The notes under the pieces are model-generated. The model was not told the DNA's origin, searched no databases, and worked only from the letters and a program-made list of their open reading frames with translations. 64,000 nt of DNA, taken from Rhizobium sp. RM. Its GTDB lineage: Bacteria > Pseudomonadota > Alphaproteobacteria > Rhizobiales > Rhizobiaceae. This document shows, in pieces, positions 1 through 9,526 of this stretch; the first letter of the stretch is position 1; each line of letters starts with the position of its first letter. Position numbers and translations under genes: made by a program. The stretch spans positions 248,001-312,000 of the forward strand of contig NZ_JACAWV010000023.1 of NCBI RefSeq assembly GCF_013390595.1, given 5' to 3'.

Positions 1-306
1 TTCCGGGTCGTTGGTCGCCAGGACATCGCCCTCCACCAGCTTTTCCGCCGGGAATTTCGGCAGAAAATACTTCTGGGCCGCAGCCGGAAGAGAGGTGATG
101 AATACCGGTATGGACCAAGTGCATTGCGCGAGCGCTTGGCCCTTGGCATCCAGGAGCACCGTCACATAGTCGTGGTTTTCCCGAACAATCGGCGAAAAGG
201 CGGTTTTTCCGAGAACGTTATCTGCCTGATCAGCGATGAAAATCAGGCGATTCCACATGACCTGCAGATTGATCGGGTCGTTGAAATCGGTAGCGGGTTT
301 CGACAT
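1..306 (-). CDS. hyuB: Hydantoinase/oxoprolinase subunit B, N-terminal part only (cut by window edge)
   Basis: The first 102 codons of a HyuB-family protein are present; the gene runs off the left edge. HyuB pairs with HyuA in ATP-dependent opening of hydantoin, N-methylhydantoin or 5-oxoproline rings in the cytoplasm. The N-terminus matches the family, with NDPINLQVMWNRLI near residue 9 and FSPIVRENHD near residue 44. The ATG at 306 lies 10 bases after the hyuA stop. A GAGGG ribosome binding site overlaps the hyuA end, so the two genes are one transcript. The substrate cannot be told from sequence alone. Confidence 0.85.
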   Translation of the reverse strand, partial: MSKPATDFNDPINLQVMWNRLIFIADQADNVLGKTAFSPIVRENHDYVTVLLDAKGQALAQCTWSIPVFITSLPAAAQKYFLPKFPAEKLVEGDVLATNDPE

Positions 307-316
307 CGTAGAGCCC

Positions 317-2380
317 TCAGAGAATGTTGATGACGAGATTGCCATGGGCGTCCACATGGAAGACGCCACTTGGGCCGACCACTGCGGTCGATTCGCGCTG
401 TTCGACGATTGCGGGGCCCTTCACAGCCTCGCCGACGGGAAGCTTGTAGTGATCGTAGACCGATGTCTCCACGTAGCCACCGGCTTCCTGGAAAAACACC
501 TGCCGGCTTCCCTTACGGGCATCGGCAACCACGGTTTCATGCGGGCGCGTGACCTGATCCTTGTCGCCACTGGCGCGCAGGCGCCAAGTGATGACTTCAA
601 GGGGCGCCGCAACCGTACGGCCGAAGAGCTCGCGGTAAAGCTTGAAAAAGGCATCACGTAGTTCCTGAAGGAACGTCTCCTTCGGCAAGGAGCGATCCGG
701 CAGGACAACCGTGATTTCGTGGCCCTGACCGACATGGCGCATGTCGACGGTGTAACGGTTGGTGATTGTGTCCTTCGGCACGCCTGCAGCAGACACAACC
801 TCCGCACCCTGTGCGGCGAGGTCATCGAGCAGGCGGTTCATGGCATCGATATCCCAGCTCTCAAGTCCCATCGGATGACTTGCGGAGAGATCGACCGCAA
901 CCGGCGCGATCAGCAGACCGATTGCCGAGCTGACGCCTGCGCCTGTCGGGCAGATGATGCGATTGATGCCGAGCTTGCGAGCGATGCCGTAGGCGTGAAC
1001 CGGACCTGCTCCACCGAAGGCAACCATAGGCAGGGACCGTGGATCGACGCCAAGGTCGGTCGCATGCATGGCCGCAGCCTTGCTCATCGATTCATTGACG
1101 AGATCGTGGATGCCCCAGGCGCATCGTTCGACAGAAACGTCGAGCGATGTCGCGAGTTTGGCCATGGCATCGCGTGCGGCATCCTTGGAGACCTTGAATG
1201 AACCGCCAACGAAGGAGCCCGTTCCCATGTAGCCGAGAAGGATATCCGCGTCGGTCACGGTCGGCTGGGTGCCGCCACGCTGGTAGGCCGCAGGTCCTGG
1301 CATGGCACCGGCAGAATGTGGACCGACGTCAAGCAGACCAAGCGGGTTCTTGGCGGCAATGGAACCGCCGCCAGCACCGATCTCAATCATCTGGATTGAC
1401 TGAATTTTCAGAGGGAAGCCGGAGCCCTTGCGGAAACGCTGGTAATGGGCGACCTCGAGGTCCGTTCCGACATTCGGCTCACCATTCGGGATCAGGCAAA
1501 GCTTGGCGGTTGTTCCACCCATATCGAACGAAAGAACACTGTTTTCACCGGCGGTCCGTCCAAATTCCGCAGCAGCGACCGCGCCGGCCGCAGGACCTGA
1601 TTCAATCAGACGCACCGGCAATTCAGCGGCGCGACGGCTCGGTACAAGGCCACCCGACGAGGTCATCCACAGGACCTGGCGATCAATGCCCTTGGCCGAG
1701 AATTCGCGCTGCAAATGCGCCACGTGACCCGCCATTTGCGGGCGGGTATAGGCATTTACCACAGTGGTCGACGCACGGTCGAACTCCCGCATTTCCGGGC
1801 ACACTTCAGAAGACAGCGAAACGAAGACGTCGGGATATTCTTCGCGAAGCAACGCGGCAACGCGCTGTTCGTGCTGTGGGTACTTGTAGGCGTGCAAGAG
1901 GCACACGGCCACTGAGCGGATACCCTTTTCCTTCAATCGCACGGCGATATCTCGAACTGTCTCTTCCTTGAGTTCGGTCATGACCGATCCGTCGGCGGCG
2001 ATACGCTCTCTCGCACCATAGCTGTTGGCACGCGACACCAGTGGATCGGGGTATTTGATGTTGAGGTCGTAGAGGTCGTAACGGCCTTCGTTGCGGATGC
2101 GCAGCATGTCCTGAAAGCCATCCGTGGTGACGAAACCGGTTTCCACACCCTTCCGCTCAAGGACTGCGTTGGTGACAACGGTGGTTGCACCAAGCACCTG
2201 GAGGTTTTCGATCGAAATGGTGTCTGCAAATTTTTTCAGCAGTTCGGAAACACCCTGTACGACGGCTTCGGCCGGATTTTTCGGGGTGCTCAAGACCTTG
2301 TGCAGGTGAAGATCGCCCTTGTCGTCCAGGAGCGCGAAATCGGTAAAGGTACCGCCGGTGTCGAAAGCAAGTTTTGCCAT
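317..2380 (-). CDS. hyuA: Hydantoinase/oxoprolinase subunit A (N-methylhydantoinase A family)
   Basis: A 687-aa protein of normal family length. The ASKHA-type nucleotide-binding signatures are visible: FDTGGTFTDF at residues 6-15, GATTVVTNAVLERKG near 64, SFDMGGTTAKLCLI at 284-297 and AFGGAGPVHAYG near 454. The family hydrolyses cyclic amides such as hydantoins or 5-oxoproline at the cost of ATP, together with the B subunit encoded just downstream. An LysR gene lies upstream in the same orientation and an amino-acid-type ABC operon with an aminotransferase lies beyond it. This suggests uptake of a cyclic amide or its amino-acid product, but the exact substrate (hydantoin, N-methylhydantoin, oxoproline) is not determined. 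Confidence 0.9.
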   Translation of the reverse strand: MAKLAFDTGGTFTDFALLDDKGDLHLHKVLSTPKNPAEAVVQGVSELLKKFADTISIENLQVLGATTVVTNAVLERKGVETGFVTTDGFQDMLRIRNEGRYDLYDLNIKYPDPLVSRANSYGARERIAADGSVMTELKEETVRDIAVRLKEKGIRSVAVCLLHAYKYPQHEQRVAALLREEYPDVFVSLSSEVCPEMREFDRASTTVVNAYTRPQMAGHVAHLQREFSAKGIDRQVLWMTSSGGLVPSRRAAELPVRLIESGPAAGAVAAAEFGRTAGENSVLSFDMGGTTAKLCLIPNGEPNVGTDLEVAHYQRFRKGSGFPLKIQSIQMIEIGAGGGSIAAKNPLGLLDVGPHSAGAMPGPAAYQRGGTQPTVTDADILLGYMGTGSFVGGSFKVSKDAARDAMAKLATSLDVSVERCAWGIHDLVNESMSKAAAMHATDLGVDPRSLPMVAFGGAGPVHAYGIARKLGINRIICPTGAGVSSAIGLLIAPVAVDLSASHPMGLESWDIDAMNRLLDDLAAQGAEVVSAAGVPKDTITNRYTVDMRHVGQGHEITVVLPDRSLPKETFLQELRDAFFKLYRELFGRTVAAPLEVITWRLRASGDKDQVTRPHETVVADARKGSRQVFFQEAGGYVETSVYDHYKLPVGEAVKGPAIVEQRESTAVVGPSGVFHVDAHGNLVINIL

Positions 2381-2480
2381 GTTTCCCTCAGTGCGACGTG
2401 ACCAGCGGCTATCCCGCTGTGAAGGGGCCGATCTGTTGCGACCCTTTGTCTGTCATGAGGTTAGGCGACGGCTGGCTGCA

Positions 2481-2529
2481 TTGGCCAACACAACTACGGT
2501 CTGCCGCCATATGGTTTGCTTATGACGAA
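2481..2529 (-). promoter_or_regulatory. Copy A of a 49-bp element shared by the hyuA and livK upstream regions
   Basis: Compared base by base with 9527-9575, 40 of 49 positions are identical without gaps. Two blocks are fully conserved: TTGGCCAACACAACT at 2481-2495 and CTGCCGCCATA at 2501-2511. The distal end reads TTGC-N6-CGAA (2516-2529), an LysR-box-like inverted repeat. The element lies 101 bp upstream of the hyuA start and directly after the stop codon of the LysR gene. It is inferred to be the site through which that regulator controls both operons. Confidence 0.6.
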
Positions 2530-2530
2530 G

Positions 2531-3469
2531 TCAGATTGAGCGTATGCCCGGATGATGGCTGCCAAGCAGTTTGCCGACGATTTCGACAAGGATGGAGCGC
2601 GCTGCCAGAGCGGGTTCTGAAAGCGGCAGATGATCCGAGACGCAGAGTGAAACAGTCGCGTCGATCACCGGCGTTGTCAGAGGCCGAACCTGGGCACCTG
2701 CAAAGCTGGAAGTTTCCGAGACCACAGAGGCCGGCAGGATCGTCGAGCCGAGGCCATCGAGCACCGCAGCACCAAGTGCCGGAATGGATTCGATTTCCGA
2801 CAACACGTCTGGGACCGAGCGGGCCCGGTTCAGGGCATCGTCAATCAACCGGCGCAGAAAGTGGTTCTTGCTGGGCAGCAACAAGGGGTGGCCATTGAGC
2901 GCGGAGAGTGGAAGCGGCTGTCCGGCCTCACCTGGAAGCTCCATGTCGGCTGGAGACACCAGGAACATTTCTTCGCGGAACAGCGGCTGCAGCGTCACGC
3001 CCTTGATCGGGTTGGACGTATAGATCAGCGCCATGTCCATCTTGCCGGTCATCACGAGCTCGCTCAGGATATGACCGAAACTGTCGTTGATGTGGACGAT
3101 GATCTGCGGGTACTTCGCACGGATTTCCTTGAGGATCGGCAGGGACAGAGCACTCGACGACGAATAGGTGGCAAGCCCGATCGATACGCGCCCTGCGACC
3201 GATTTGGCCGATTGTTCAATGTCGGTCTGTGCCTGGTCGATCTGACGCAGCATGATCTGTGCGTGGCGATAAAGGATCATGCCTGCTTCTGTCGGTGTAA
3301 TACCAACATTGCTACGGATCAGAAGCTGGTGGCGAAAATGGGCTTCAAGGGAGGCGATCTGTTGCGACAGAGCCGGTTGGGCAATACGCAACAGACTTGC
3401 CGCTCTCGATACGCTACCGGTATCGACGATCTTGACGAAGCTTTTCAGTTTTTTGAAATCGACGCTCAT
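2531..3469 (-). CDS. LysR-family transcriptional regulator of the hyu/LIV region
   Basis: A 312-aa LTTR. The N-terminal winged helix-turn-helix shows LKSFVKIVDTGSVSRAASLL and AQPALSQQIASLEAHFRHQL (residues 7-50), followed by an effector-binding domain of normal size. The ATG at 3469 is chosen because the protein then begins MSVDFKKLKSF, as usual for the family; a TTG three codons upstream is less likely. The gene is codirectional with hyuA, and the duplicated 49-bp element begins right after its stop codon. It is the best candidate activator of hyuAB and of the livK operon 6 kb away. The inducer is unknown. Confidence 0.88.
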   Translation of the reverse strand: MSVDFKKLKSFVKIVDTGSVSRAASLLRIAQPALSQQIASLEAHFRHQLLIRSNVGITPTEAGMILYRHAQIMLRQIDQAQTDIEQSAKSVAGRVSIGLATYSSSSALSLPILKEIRAKYPQIIVHINDSFGHILSELVMTGKMDMALIYTSNPIKGVTLQPLFREEMFLVSPADMELPGEAGQPLPLSALNGHPLLLPSKNHFLRRLIDDALNRARSVPDVLSEIESIPALGAAVLDGLGSTILPASVVSETSSFAGAQVRPLTTPVIDATVSLCVSDHLPLSEPALAARSILVEIVGKLLGSHHPGIRSI

Positions 3470-3544
3470 GGTTCCCAAGCCTTTGGCCGGAACCTAAGGC
3501 CAGCAGGACGCAAATTGCAAGGCCTCCTGCCGGCGTAGCAGCAA

Positions 3545-4753
3545 CTACTGGAGTTGCGTCACAGCCCGCTCGATACGGCTGCAAGCCTCCTGAATAACCT
3601 CCATGGAGGTTGCAAATGACAGGCGGAAATGCGGAGAGAGCCCATAGGCTGCCCCTTGCAGTGCGGCAACGCCCACGCCATCGAGAAGGTAGAGGACGAA
3701 ATCGAGATCGTTCTCGATCACCTTGCCATCCGGTGTCTTTTTCCCGATGACGCCGCTGCAGTTTGGATAGAGATAGAATGCTCCATCTGGCACGGCGCAG
3801 GAAAGTCCTGGAATAGCGTTGAGCTTGGCGCAGGCATAATCGCGCCTTTCCTTGTAGACATCGGTGCTGTCAGCAATAAACCGCTGGTCGTCGGACAAGG
3901 CATGAGCGGCTGCCGCCTGACTGATGGATGAGGGGCAAGATGACATTTGTGACTGAAGTTTGTTGATGGCAGCAACGAGTGGCGCCGGTCCTGCTGCGTA
4001 GCCGATACGCCAGCCCGTCATGGCGTAGGATTTGGAGACACCGTTCGCCAGAAGCACTCGGTCCTTGAGCGCAGGCACGGCCGCCACAAGTGTGGTCATC
4101 GGCTCATCCTTGAACCAGACCTGATCGTAGATGTCGTCGCAAAGCACAAAGACGTGGGGGTGGCGCAACAACACGGCACCGAGCGCCTCAAGTTCACGTC
4201 TGGTATAGGCAGCCCCCGTCGGATTGGAGGGTGCGTTGAGGATGAGCCAGAGCGTTTTCGGCGTAATTGCCATTTCGAGCGCTTCCGGCGTCAGCTTGAA
4301 ACCCTTGTCCTGCGGGCACTCGACGATGACAGGCTTTCCTTCATTGGCGATGACCATGTCGGGATAAGACACCCAGTAGGGTGCCGGGATGATGACTTCA
4401 GCATCGTTTTCGACACTCGCCATCAGGGCGAGAAACAGGATCTGCTTGGCACCTCCACCAACACAAATCTCGTTGTCGGCATAGGTCACACCAAGACGGC
4501 GCGCAAAATCACCGATGATCGCCTTGCGCAGCGCCGGCGTTCCGTTGACGGCGGTATATTTCGTCTCACCGCGATCGATTGCGGCGTGCGCTGCGGCCTT
4601 GACGTTTTCCGGGGTGTCGAAGTCCGGCTCTCCAACCGTGAGATCAACGATATCTCGGCCAGCGGCCTTCAATTCCCGGGCGCGTGCTGCAGCCGCCGTA
4701 CTGGGCGATACTTTTATCCTGGACACGCGTGTTGCAGGCACGAATGTGCTCAT
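3545..4753 (-). CDS. Class I/II pyridoxal-phosphate aminotransferase (aspartate aminotransferase type)
   Basis: A 402-aa fold-type I aminotransferase. The PLP lysine lies in GVSKSYAMTGWRIGY, the substrate-binding segment NAPSNPTGAAYTRRELEAL is intact, and the N-terminus carries DLTVGEPDFDTPENV. This resembles AspB/AspC-like enzymes that move amino groups between aspartate or aromatic amino acids and 2-oxo acids. The ATG at 4753 has an AGGAAG ribosome binding site. It lies 41 bp after livF in the same orientation, so it is likely the last gene of the LIV operon. It may process an amino acid released by the hydantoinase or imported by the transporter. Donor specificity cannot be read from sequence. 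Confidence 0.88.
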   Translation of the reverse strand: MSTFVPATRVSRIKVSPSTAAAARARELKAAGRDIVDLTVGEPDFDTPENVKAAAHAAIDRGETKYTAVNGTPALRKAIIGDFARRLGVTYADNEICVGGGAKQILFLALMASVENDAEVIIPAPYWVSYPDMVIANEGKPVIVECPQDKGFKLTPEALEMAITPKTLWLILNAPSNPTGAAYTRRELEALGAVLLRHPHVFVLCDDIYDQVWFKDEPMTTLVAAVPALKDRVLLANGVSKSYAMTGWRIGYAAGPAPLVAAINKLQSQMSSCPSSISQAAAAHALSDDQRFIADSTDVYKERRDYACAKLNAIPGLSCAVPDGAFYLYPNCSGVIGKKTPDGKVIENDLDFVLYLLDGVGVAALQGAAYGLSPHFRLSFATSMEVIQEACSRIERAVTQLQ

Positions 4754-4794
4754 TGGAACTTCCTCAGTCTTGTTGGTCAGGGAGTTACGAAGCG

Positions 4795-5535
4795 TCAGTG
4801 GACAGCTTCGGTTTCACCGCGCATTTTTCCGGTCAGGAACAATTCGCCGAGTTCATCGTGGGTGATGTCTTTGGGAAGGCCATCCCAGATCACCTTGCCG
4901 AGACGCAGAATGACAGCGCGTTCAGCGACTTCCATCGCCTTCTTCGTGTTCTGCTCGACCAAAAGGATCGTCATGCCATCGGCATGCAGCCGCAGCAATT
5001 CGTCAAAAACGACCCCGATGGCTGCCGGTGACAGGCCCACCGACGGCTCGTCGACGAGCAGGACCTTCGGCCGCTGGAGAACGGCCATCGCCACTTCCAG
5101 AAGCTGCTGCTCGCCACCCGACATGTTGCCGGCAAGCGTGGAGCGACGGGTCTTCAGGATCGGGAAAAGATCATAGACGTAGTCACGATCCGCCTTCACC
5201 TTGGCATCACGGATCGTATAGGCCGCCATTTGCAGGTTTTCATCGACGGTCATCACCGGGAAATTACAACGTCCCTGGGGAACGAAGGAGATACCCTCCC
5301 CCAGAATGGCACGAGACTTTGCACCTGCGATATCCTTGCCGCGCCAGTCAATGCCGCCACCCTTGACGGTCGTCATTCCATAGAGGGTTTTGAGAAGCGT
5401 CGATTTCCCGGCGCCATTCGGACCCATCAAGGCAACGAACTGGCCTGCCGGAATATCGAGATCGACCCCGTTCAGAATATCGAGGTTGCCGTAGCCTGCA
5501 CGCAAGTCACGGATGAGGAGATTGGAGTTAGCCAC
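4795..5535 (-). CDS. livF: LIV-type ABC transporter ATP-binding protein LivF
   Basis: A 246-aa cytoplasmic ATPase of the branched-chain amino-acid/HAAT class. Walker A is [14 protein letters not shown], the signature is MSGGEQQLLEVAMAVL and Walker B is VLLVDEPSVGLSP. The start chosen is the GTG at 5535, which overlaps the livG stop by a GTGGCTAA arrangement. The frame stays open further upstream but would run through livG. It pairs with LivG on the LivHM membrane core. The C-terminus is slightly extended (TGKMRGETEAVH). Confidence 0.88.
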   Translation of the reverse strand: MANSNLLIRDLRAGYGNLDILNGVDLDIPAGQFVALMGPNGAGKSTLLKTLYGMTTVKGGGIDWRGKDIAGAKSRAILGEGISFVPQGRCNFPVMTVDENLQMAAYTIRDAKVKADRDYVYDLFPILKTRRSTLAGNMSGGEQQLLEVAMAVLQRPKVLLVDEPSVGLSPAAIGVVFDELLRLHADGMTILLVEQNTKKAMEVAERAVILRLGKVIWDGLPKDITHDELGELFLTGKMRGETEAVH

Positions 5536-6301
5536 CAAGATAGGCCTCCCTGACACGCTGGTCCTGAATGATGTCGTGTGGTACCCCCTCGACAAGCTTC
5601 GTGCCCTGATCGAGGACAATCACCCGCTGACAAATGCTCGTCACCACATCGATATTGTGTTCGATGACAAGGAAGCTGACGCCCAGCGACTTGTTGGCAT
5701 AGAGGATCGTGTCGACGACGCGCTCGATAATCTTCGGATTGATGCCTGCCATCGGCTCGTCCAGCAGGATGAGTTTCGGCTCAGGCATCAACATCGAGGC
5801 AAACTGGATGAGCTTCTGCTGACCGCCCGACAGATTGCCGGCCGGCTGGTGACGGACGTCCCAAAGGCCTGCCATCCTGATCAGTTCCCGTGCACGCTCC
5901 CGCAGTCCGTCGATACGGCTTTTCGAAAGCTTGCCAAGCCCGAAGGTCGAAGCAAGAGTGGGAAACGTAAACATCTGGCCGGCGATGATCAGATTTTCTT
6001 CCACATCGAGCGACTTGAATGTCACCGTCTTCTGGAAGGAGCGCAACATGCGCCCCTCGCGGGCAATCCGGTTGAGCGACCAGCCGGTGATATCCTGGCC
6101 ATCGAGAATGACCGTGCCGGAATCAGGCCGGGCAAGACCCGAGCTGCAGTCGAAGAATGTCGATTTTCCTGAACCGTTCGGCCCGATCAGACCGGCAATC
6201 TCGCCCCGGTTGATATGGATAGAGACATCGTTGACCGCGCGGATGGCGCCATAGGATTTGCAGAGATTGCGGATTTCCAGGATCGGCAGATGACTGGTCA
6301 T
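5528..6301 (-). CDS. livG: LIV-type ABC transporter ATP-binding protein LivG
   Basis: A 257-aa ATPase. Walker A is GPNGSGKSTFFDC, the signature is NLSGGQQKLIQFASML, Walker B is LILLDEPMAGINP and the switch histidine follows in VIEHNID. The ATG at 6301 overlaps the livM stop by ATGA, indicating translational coupling. It is a partner of LivF in uptake of an amino acid or amino-acid-like compound. The linked hydantoinase and aminotransferase genes suggest a hydantoin-related or N-carbamoyl/oxo-amino-acid substrate, which is inference only. Confidence 0.88.
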   Translation of the reverse strand: MTSHLPILEIRNLCKSYGAIRAVNDVSIHINRGEIAGLIGPNGSGKSTFFDCSSGLARPDSGTVILDGQDITGWSLNRIAREGRMLRSFQKTVTFKSLDVEENLIIAGQMFTFPTLASTFGLGKLSKSRIDGLRERARELIRMAGLWDVRHQPAGNLSGGQQKLIQFASMLMPEPKLILLDEPMAGINPKIIERVVDTILYANKSLGVSFLVIEHNIDVVTSICQRVIVLDQGTKLVEGVPHDIIQDQRVREAYLGG

Positions 6302-7284
6302 TTTGCACCTCCGATCATATTCCAGAAGCGGTTGATGAGCGGCGCACAGCCATTCTTGAACCAGAACACGAGAACCAGAAGGCAACCGCCATAGGCAATC
6401 ATGCGCAACTCAGGGGTAATGCGAAGTGCCTCGGTCAATCCGACGAACAAGAGGCTGCCGAACACCGTACCTGAGATCATTCCGGCACCTCCACCGAGCA
6501 CAATGATCAGCATGGTGGTGGAGTAGTACATCTGAAAGGTCAAAGGGCTGACAACCGTAAGGTAATAGGCATAGAGGCAACCGCCGATACCGGCAAAGAC
6601 AGCACTGATCATGAAGACGATCAGTTTGTAGCGCCAGGTGGGCACTCCGAGAGATTCGGCCAGCGTTTCGTTTTCACGGATCGCCACCATGTTGCGCCCT
6701 GCCGGAGAGCGGACAAGGGCCCAAGCAGCAAGCGTTGCCAGAACACCGATTGCCAGAGCGAGGTAATAGAAGTTCGTCGTGCCGCTGACGGTGAACGACC
6801 ACGGGCCGAGCTCAAAGTAGGGCTTCGGAATACCGGACAGTCCCATGTCGCCACGCGTGACCGATACCCAGTTCTTTGAAATTGCCTGACCGATAATGAC
6901 AAATCCAAGCGTACACATGACGAAAGAGGTCGAGCGAAGGCGCAAAGCCGGGATGCCAAGCGGGAGGGCAAGGGCGCCGGAGACGACACCTGCGGCAATC
7001 AGATTGACGTAGAACGGTGTTTCGAAATTGACGGCGAGCAAGCCTGCCGTATAGGCGCCGATGCCGAAGAATGCCGCCTGAGCAAGCGAAAGAAGACCCG
7101 TATAGCCAACCAGCAGGTTAAGACCATGCGCGGGGAGCATGAAGATCAACGCGATAATAAGAGCGTGGGTGACGTATCGTGTTCCGATGAAGGGAAACAC
7201 GAGGGCCAGAACGACCAGGAGAACGGCAAGCGGGATACGAAGATCGCGCCGGCGCAGCTTGCCTGCTGTGTCTGTGAGTGACAT
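6298..7284 (-). CDS. livM: LIV-type ABC transporter permease LivM
   Basis: A 328-aa membrane protein with repeated hydrophobic segments and the HAAT permease landmarks GLNLLVGYTGLLSLAQAAFFGIGAYTAG (split here for reading: residues about 55-82) and IVLGGGAGMISGTVFG near the C-terminus. It forms the channel with LivH. The ATG at 7284 lies 42 bp after livH, and the end overlaps livG by four bases. Confidence 0.88.
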   Translation of the reverse strand: MSLTDTAGKLRRRDLRIPLAVLLVVLALVFPFIGTRYVTHALIIALIFMLPAHGLNLLVGYTGLLSLAQAAFFGIGAYTAGLLAVNFETPFYVNLIAAGVVSGALALPLGIPALRLRSTSFVMCTLGFVIIGQAISKNWVSVTRGDMGLSGIPKPYFELGPWSFTVSGTTNFYYLALAIGVLATLAAWALVRSPAGRNMVAIRENETLAESLGVPTWRYKLIVFMISAVFAGIGGCLYAYYLTVVSPLTFQMYYSTTMLIIVLGGGAGMISGTVFGSLLFVGLTEALRITPELRMIAYGGCLLVLVFWFKNGCAPLINRFWNMIGGAK

Positions 7285-7326
7285 GTCTAGTCCTCAAAGT
7301 TCGAGTACATGCGGCGGGCGCGGCTA

Positions 7327-8199
7327 TCAGAAGCGCGCCTGCGTCGAGAAAAGACCGTGCGGACGCCACATCAGCATCAGGATCAGCGTTGCAAAACCAA
7401 CGGTGTCTCTGAATTGCAGGCCGATATAGGTCGCGACAAGGCTTTCGGCGATGCCGAGGATCATGGCGGCAAACAACGTGCCGCGAACGTTTCCAAGACC
7501 GCCCATGATGATGATCGGAAGCGTCTTGAAGGTGATGAGTTCGCCCATGCCACCGTAGACACTGACATTGACAGGTGCGGTCAGCACACCGGAAAGTGCT
7601 GCCAGTGCGGCACCGAGAATGAAGGTGCGCAAGACGACCTGCGGCACATCGATACCGACAACCCCGCAACATTCAACGTTCTGCGACACGGCGCGCATCG
7701 CCATTCCGAGACGGCTATAGGTCACCATGAGTTCGAGGCCGATGAAGACCATGATACAGACGATGAGAATGAGAATGCGTTGCTGGGCGAGGCTGAAACC
7801 GAGGATCGAGATTGGCTCGATGTAGCCGCCGGAGAAGAACTTGTAGCCGCCACCGAACACGAAGATCACCGTGTTCTGCAGGATCAGCGCGATGCCGAGG
7901 GTGGCAAGCACCCCCGATTCCGGAGGTGCGCCAACCATGCGCCGCATGACCAACTGGCCAACGACATAGGCAACGACGATCGTCGCAAGGACCCCAACGA
8001 CGATCGACGCTTCGTAGGACAGACCAAGATAGTCGATCGCAAACCAAGCTCCGAACGTGCCGAGCATGTAATATTCGCCATGGGCGAAGTTGATGGCCCT
8101 CAGCACGCCAAAGATCATGGTCATGCCAACGGCAACGATCGCATAGACGGAACCGGTGACAATCCCGTTTACGACCTGCTCGAGAATGGTCGAGAGCAT
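7327..8199 (-). CDS. livH: LIV-type ABC transporter permease LivH
   Basis: A 290-aa inner-membrane permease. The family pattern NGIVTGSVYAIVAVGMTMIF is at residues 11-30, INFAHGEYYMLG follows near 37-48, and GGLGNVRGTLFAAMILG lies near the C-terminus. It forms the membrane core with LivM. The gene follows livK after only 21 bp, so it belongs to the same operon, transcribed from upstream of 9402. Confidence 0.88.
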   Translation of the reverse strand: MLSTILEQVVNGIVTGSVYAIVAVGMTMIFGVLRAINFAHGEYYMLGTFGAWFAIDYLGLSYEASIVVGVLATIVVAYVVGQLVMRRMVGAPPESGVLATLGIALILQNTVIFVFGGGYKFFSGGYIEPISILGFSLAQQRILILIVCIMVFIGLELMVTYSRLGMAMRAVSQNVECCGVVGIDVPQVVLRTFILGAALAALSGVLTAPVNVSVYGGMGELITFKTLPIIIMGGLGNVRGTLFAAMILGIAESLVATYIGLQFRDTVGFATLILMLMWRPHGLFSTQARF

Positions 8200-8220
8200 A
8201 GTTTCATTCCTCCCAGCGAC

Positions 8221-9402
8221 TTAGTTGGCAGGATACTGGATGTCCGCCGAGTATGCGCCTTTGATACTCGGTACGCCATTTTCGATCTGCAGGAGGATCA
8301 TCGGCAAGCGAGCCTGGTTGTGGTCGTCAAAGGTCACCTCACCGACAGGGCTTTCGTATTTGATCCTGGAAAGCGCGTCGCGAACTGCAACCTTGTCGGC
8401 GCTTCCGGCCTGCTTGATCGCCTGGGACAGCAAATTGACGGTGTCCCAATGCACGTAAGCGTGGTTGTTCGGGGCTTCGCTATAGGTCGTGGTGAACTTT
8501 TCGACAAAGGCCTTGCTGGCGGCGGAGTCATATTGCGGAAGCCATGCAGCCGCCTCGACGGCACCTTCCATCGCCTTCGGCGCGGCCTTGATTGTCTTTT
8601 CCGTATTGAATTCGCCATTGCCGATCAGTGTGACCTTACCGGCCATCCCAAGCTCAAGCATCTGGCGGGCAATGATTGGCGTGGTGTCTGCAAGGCCGTA
8701 CATGATGATGGCCTGCGCGCCATTGTCGCGGATCTTTGCGAGGACACTGCGGAAGTCGACTTCGCCTTCCTTGTAATAATCTTCGCTCAGGATCTCGCCC
8801 TTGTAGTCGGGCAGATATTTCTTGGTAAAGGTGATCGCGGAGCGACCGTAGTCGCTATCAACAGACAGGACAGCGAACTTGGTGAAACCACGCTGTTCTG
8901 CCGCATATTTGGTGATGACGAGGGCTCGGTTCTCATCTGTCGGATAGTTGCGATAGGTCCATTTGAAGCCACCGACACCCGCCTGATAGGTGATCTTCGG
9001 GTTGGAAGAAGCAGCGTTCAGGAGGAGGACTTCCGCATCTTCCGCGACCGGTTGCATGGCAAGGGTAACAGAGCTCGATACGTCGCCGATGACGAAATCA
9101 ACGCCGTCCTGATCGATCAGGCGACGGATCGCCGAAACGCCTTCTACAGGCGTCCCCTGGCTATCGGCATTGAACAGTTCGATCTGCATGCCATTGACGC
9201 CGCCGGCAGCATTGATGTCTTTCACAGCAAGTTCGGCACCATGCATGGAAAACGCGCCATAGCGGGCGTTCGGGCCGCTCATCGGTGCAACAATTCCAAG
9301 CTTGATGGTGTCTGCAGCCTGAACCGGAGCTGCAAAAGCACCGGCGACAGATAGGATCGCGGTCGAGATGCAGAGCATCCTGCGAGTAAACTTGTATGTC
9401 AT
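8221..9402 (-). CDS. livK: LIV-type periplasmic substrate-binding protein
   Basis: A 393-aa binding protein of the Peripla_BP_6 class. A signal peptide is evident (hydrophobic run from residue 10, cleavage after AAPVQA near 29). The mature part begins with IKLGIVAPMSGPNARYG, typical of LivJ/LivK relatives. It captures the ligand in the periplasm and delivers it to LivHM. The gene is first in a minus-strand operon livK-livH-livM-livG-livF-aminotransferase. The 49-bp element shared with hyuA lies 125 bp upstream, which links its expression to the hydantoinase operon. Confidence 0.88.
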   Translation of the reverse strand: MTYKFTRRMLCISTAILSVAGAFAAPVQAADTIKLGIVAPMSGPNARYGAFSMHGAELAVKDINAAGGVNGMQIELFNADSQGTPVEGVSAIRRLIDQDGVDFVIGDVSSSVTLAMQPVAEDAEVLLLNAASSNPKITYQAGVGGFKWTYRNYPTDENRALVITKYAAEQRGFTKFAVLSVDSDYGRSAITFTKKYLPDYKGEILSEDYYKEGEVDFRSVLAKIRDNGAQAIIMYGLADTTPIIARQMLELGMAGKVTLIGNGEFNTEKTIKAAPKAMEGAVEAAAWLPQYDSAASKAFVEKFTTTYSEAPNNHAYVHWDTVNLLSQAIKQAGSADKVAVRDALSRIKYESPVGEVTFDDHNQARLPMILLQIENGVPSIKGAYSADIQYPAN

Positions 9403-9526
9403 GTTCCCACTCCGTGTGTCGGATGACGTCGTCCGGCTCCATGCCGTGCGCGAAATGCCGCTTTTGCGGTTCTTCTTAGCCAGTCTTCATCCCGGCTTAT
9501 GTCACAGTAGGTTCATGCAGGCTTGC

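Noticed and set aside
7309-9354. A long open frame on the plus strand opposite livH and livK
   Set aside because: It is antisense to two well-supported genes, shows no known family and has an amino-acid make-up typical of shadow frames in GC-rich DNA.
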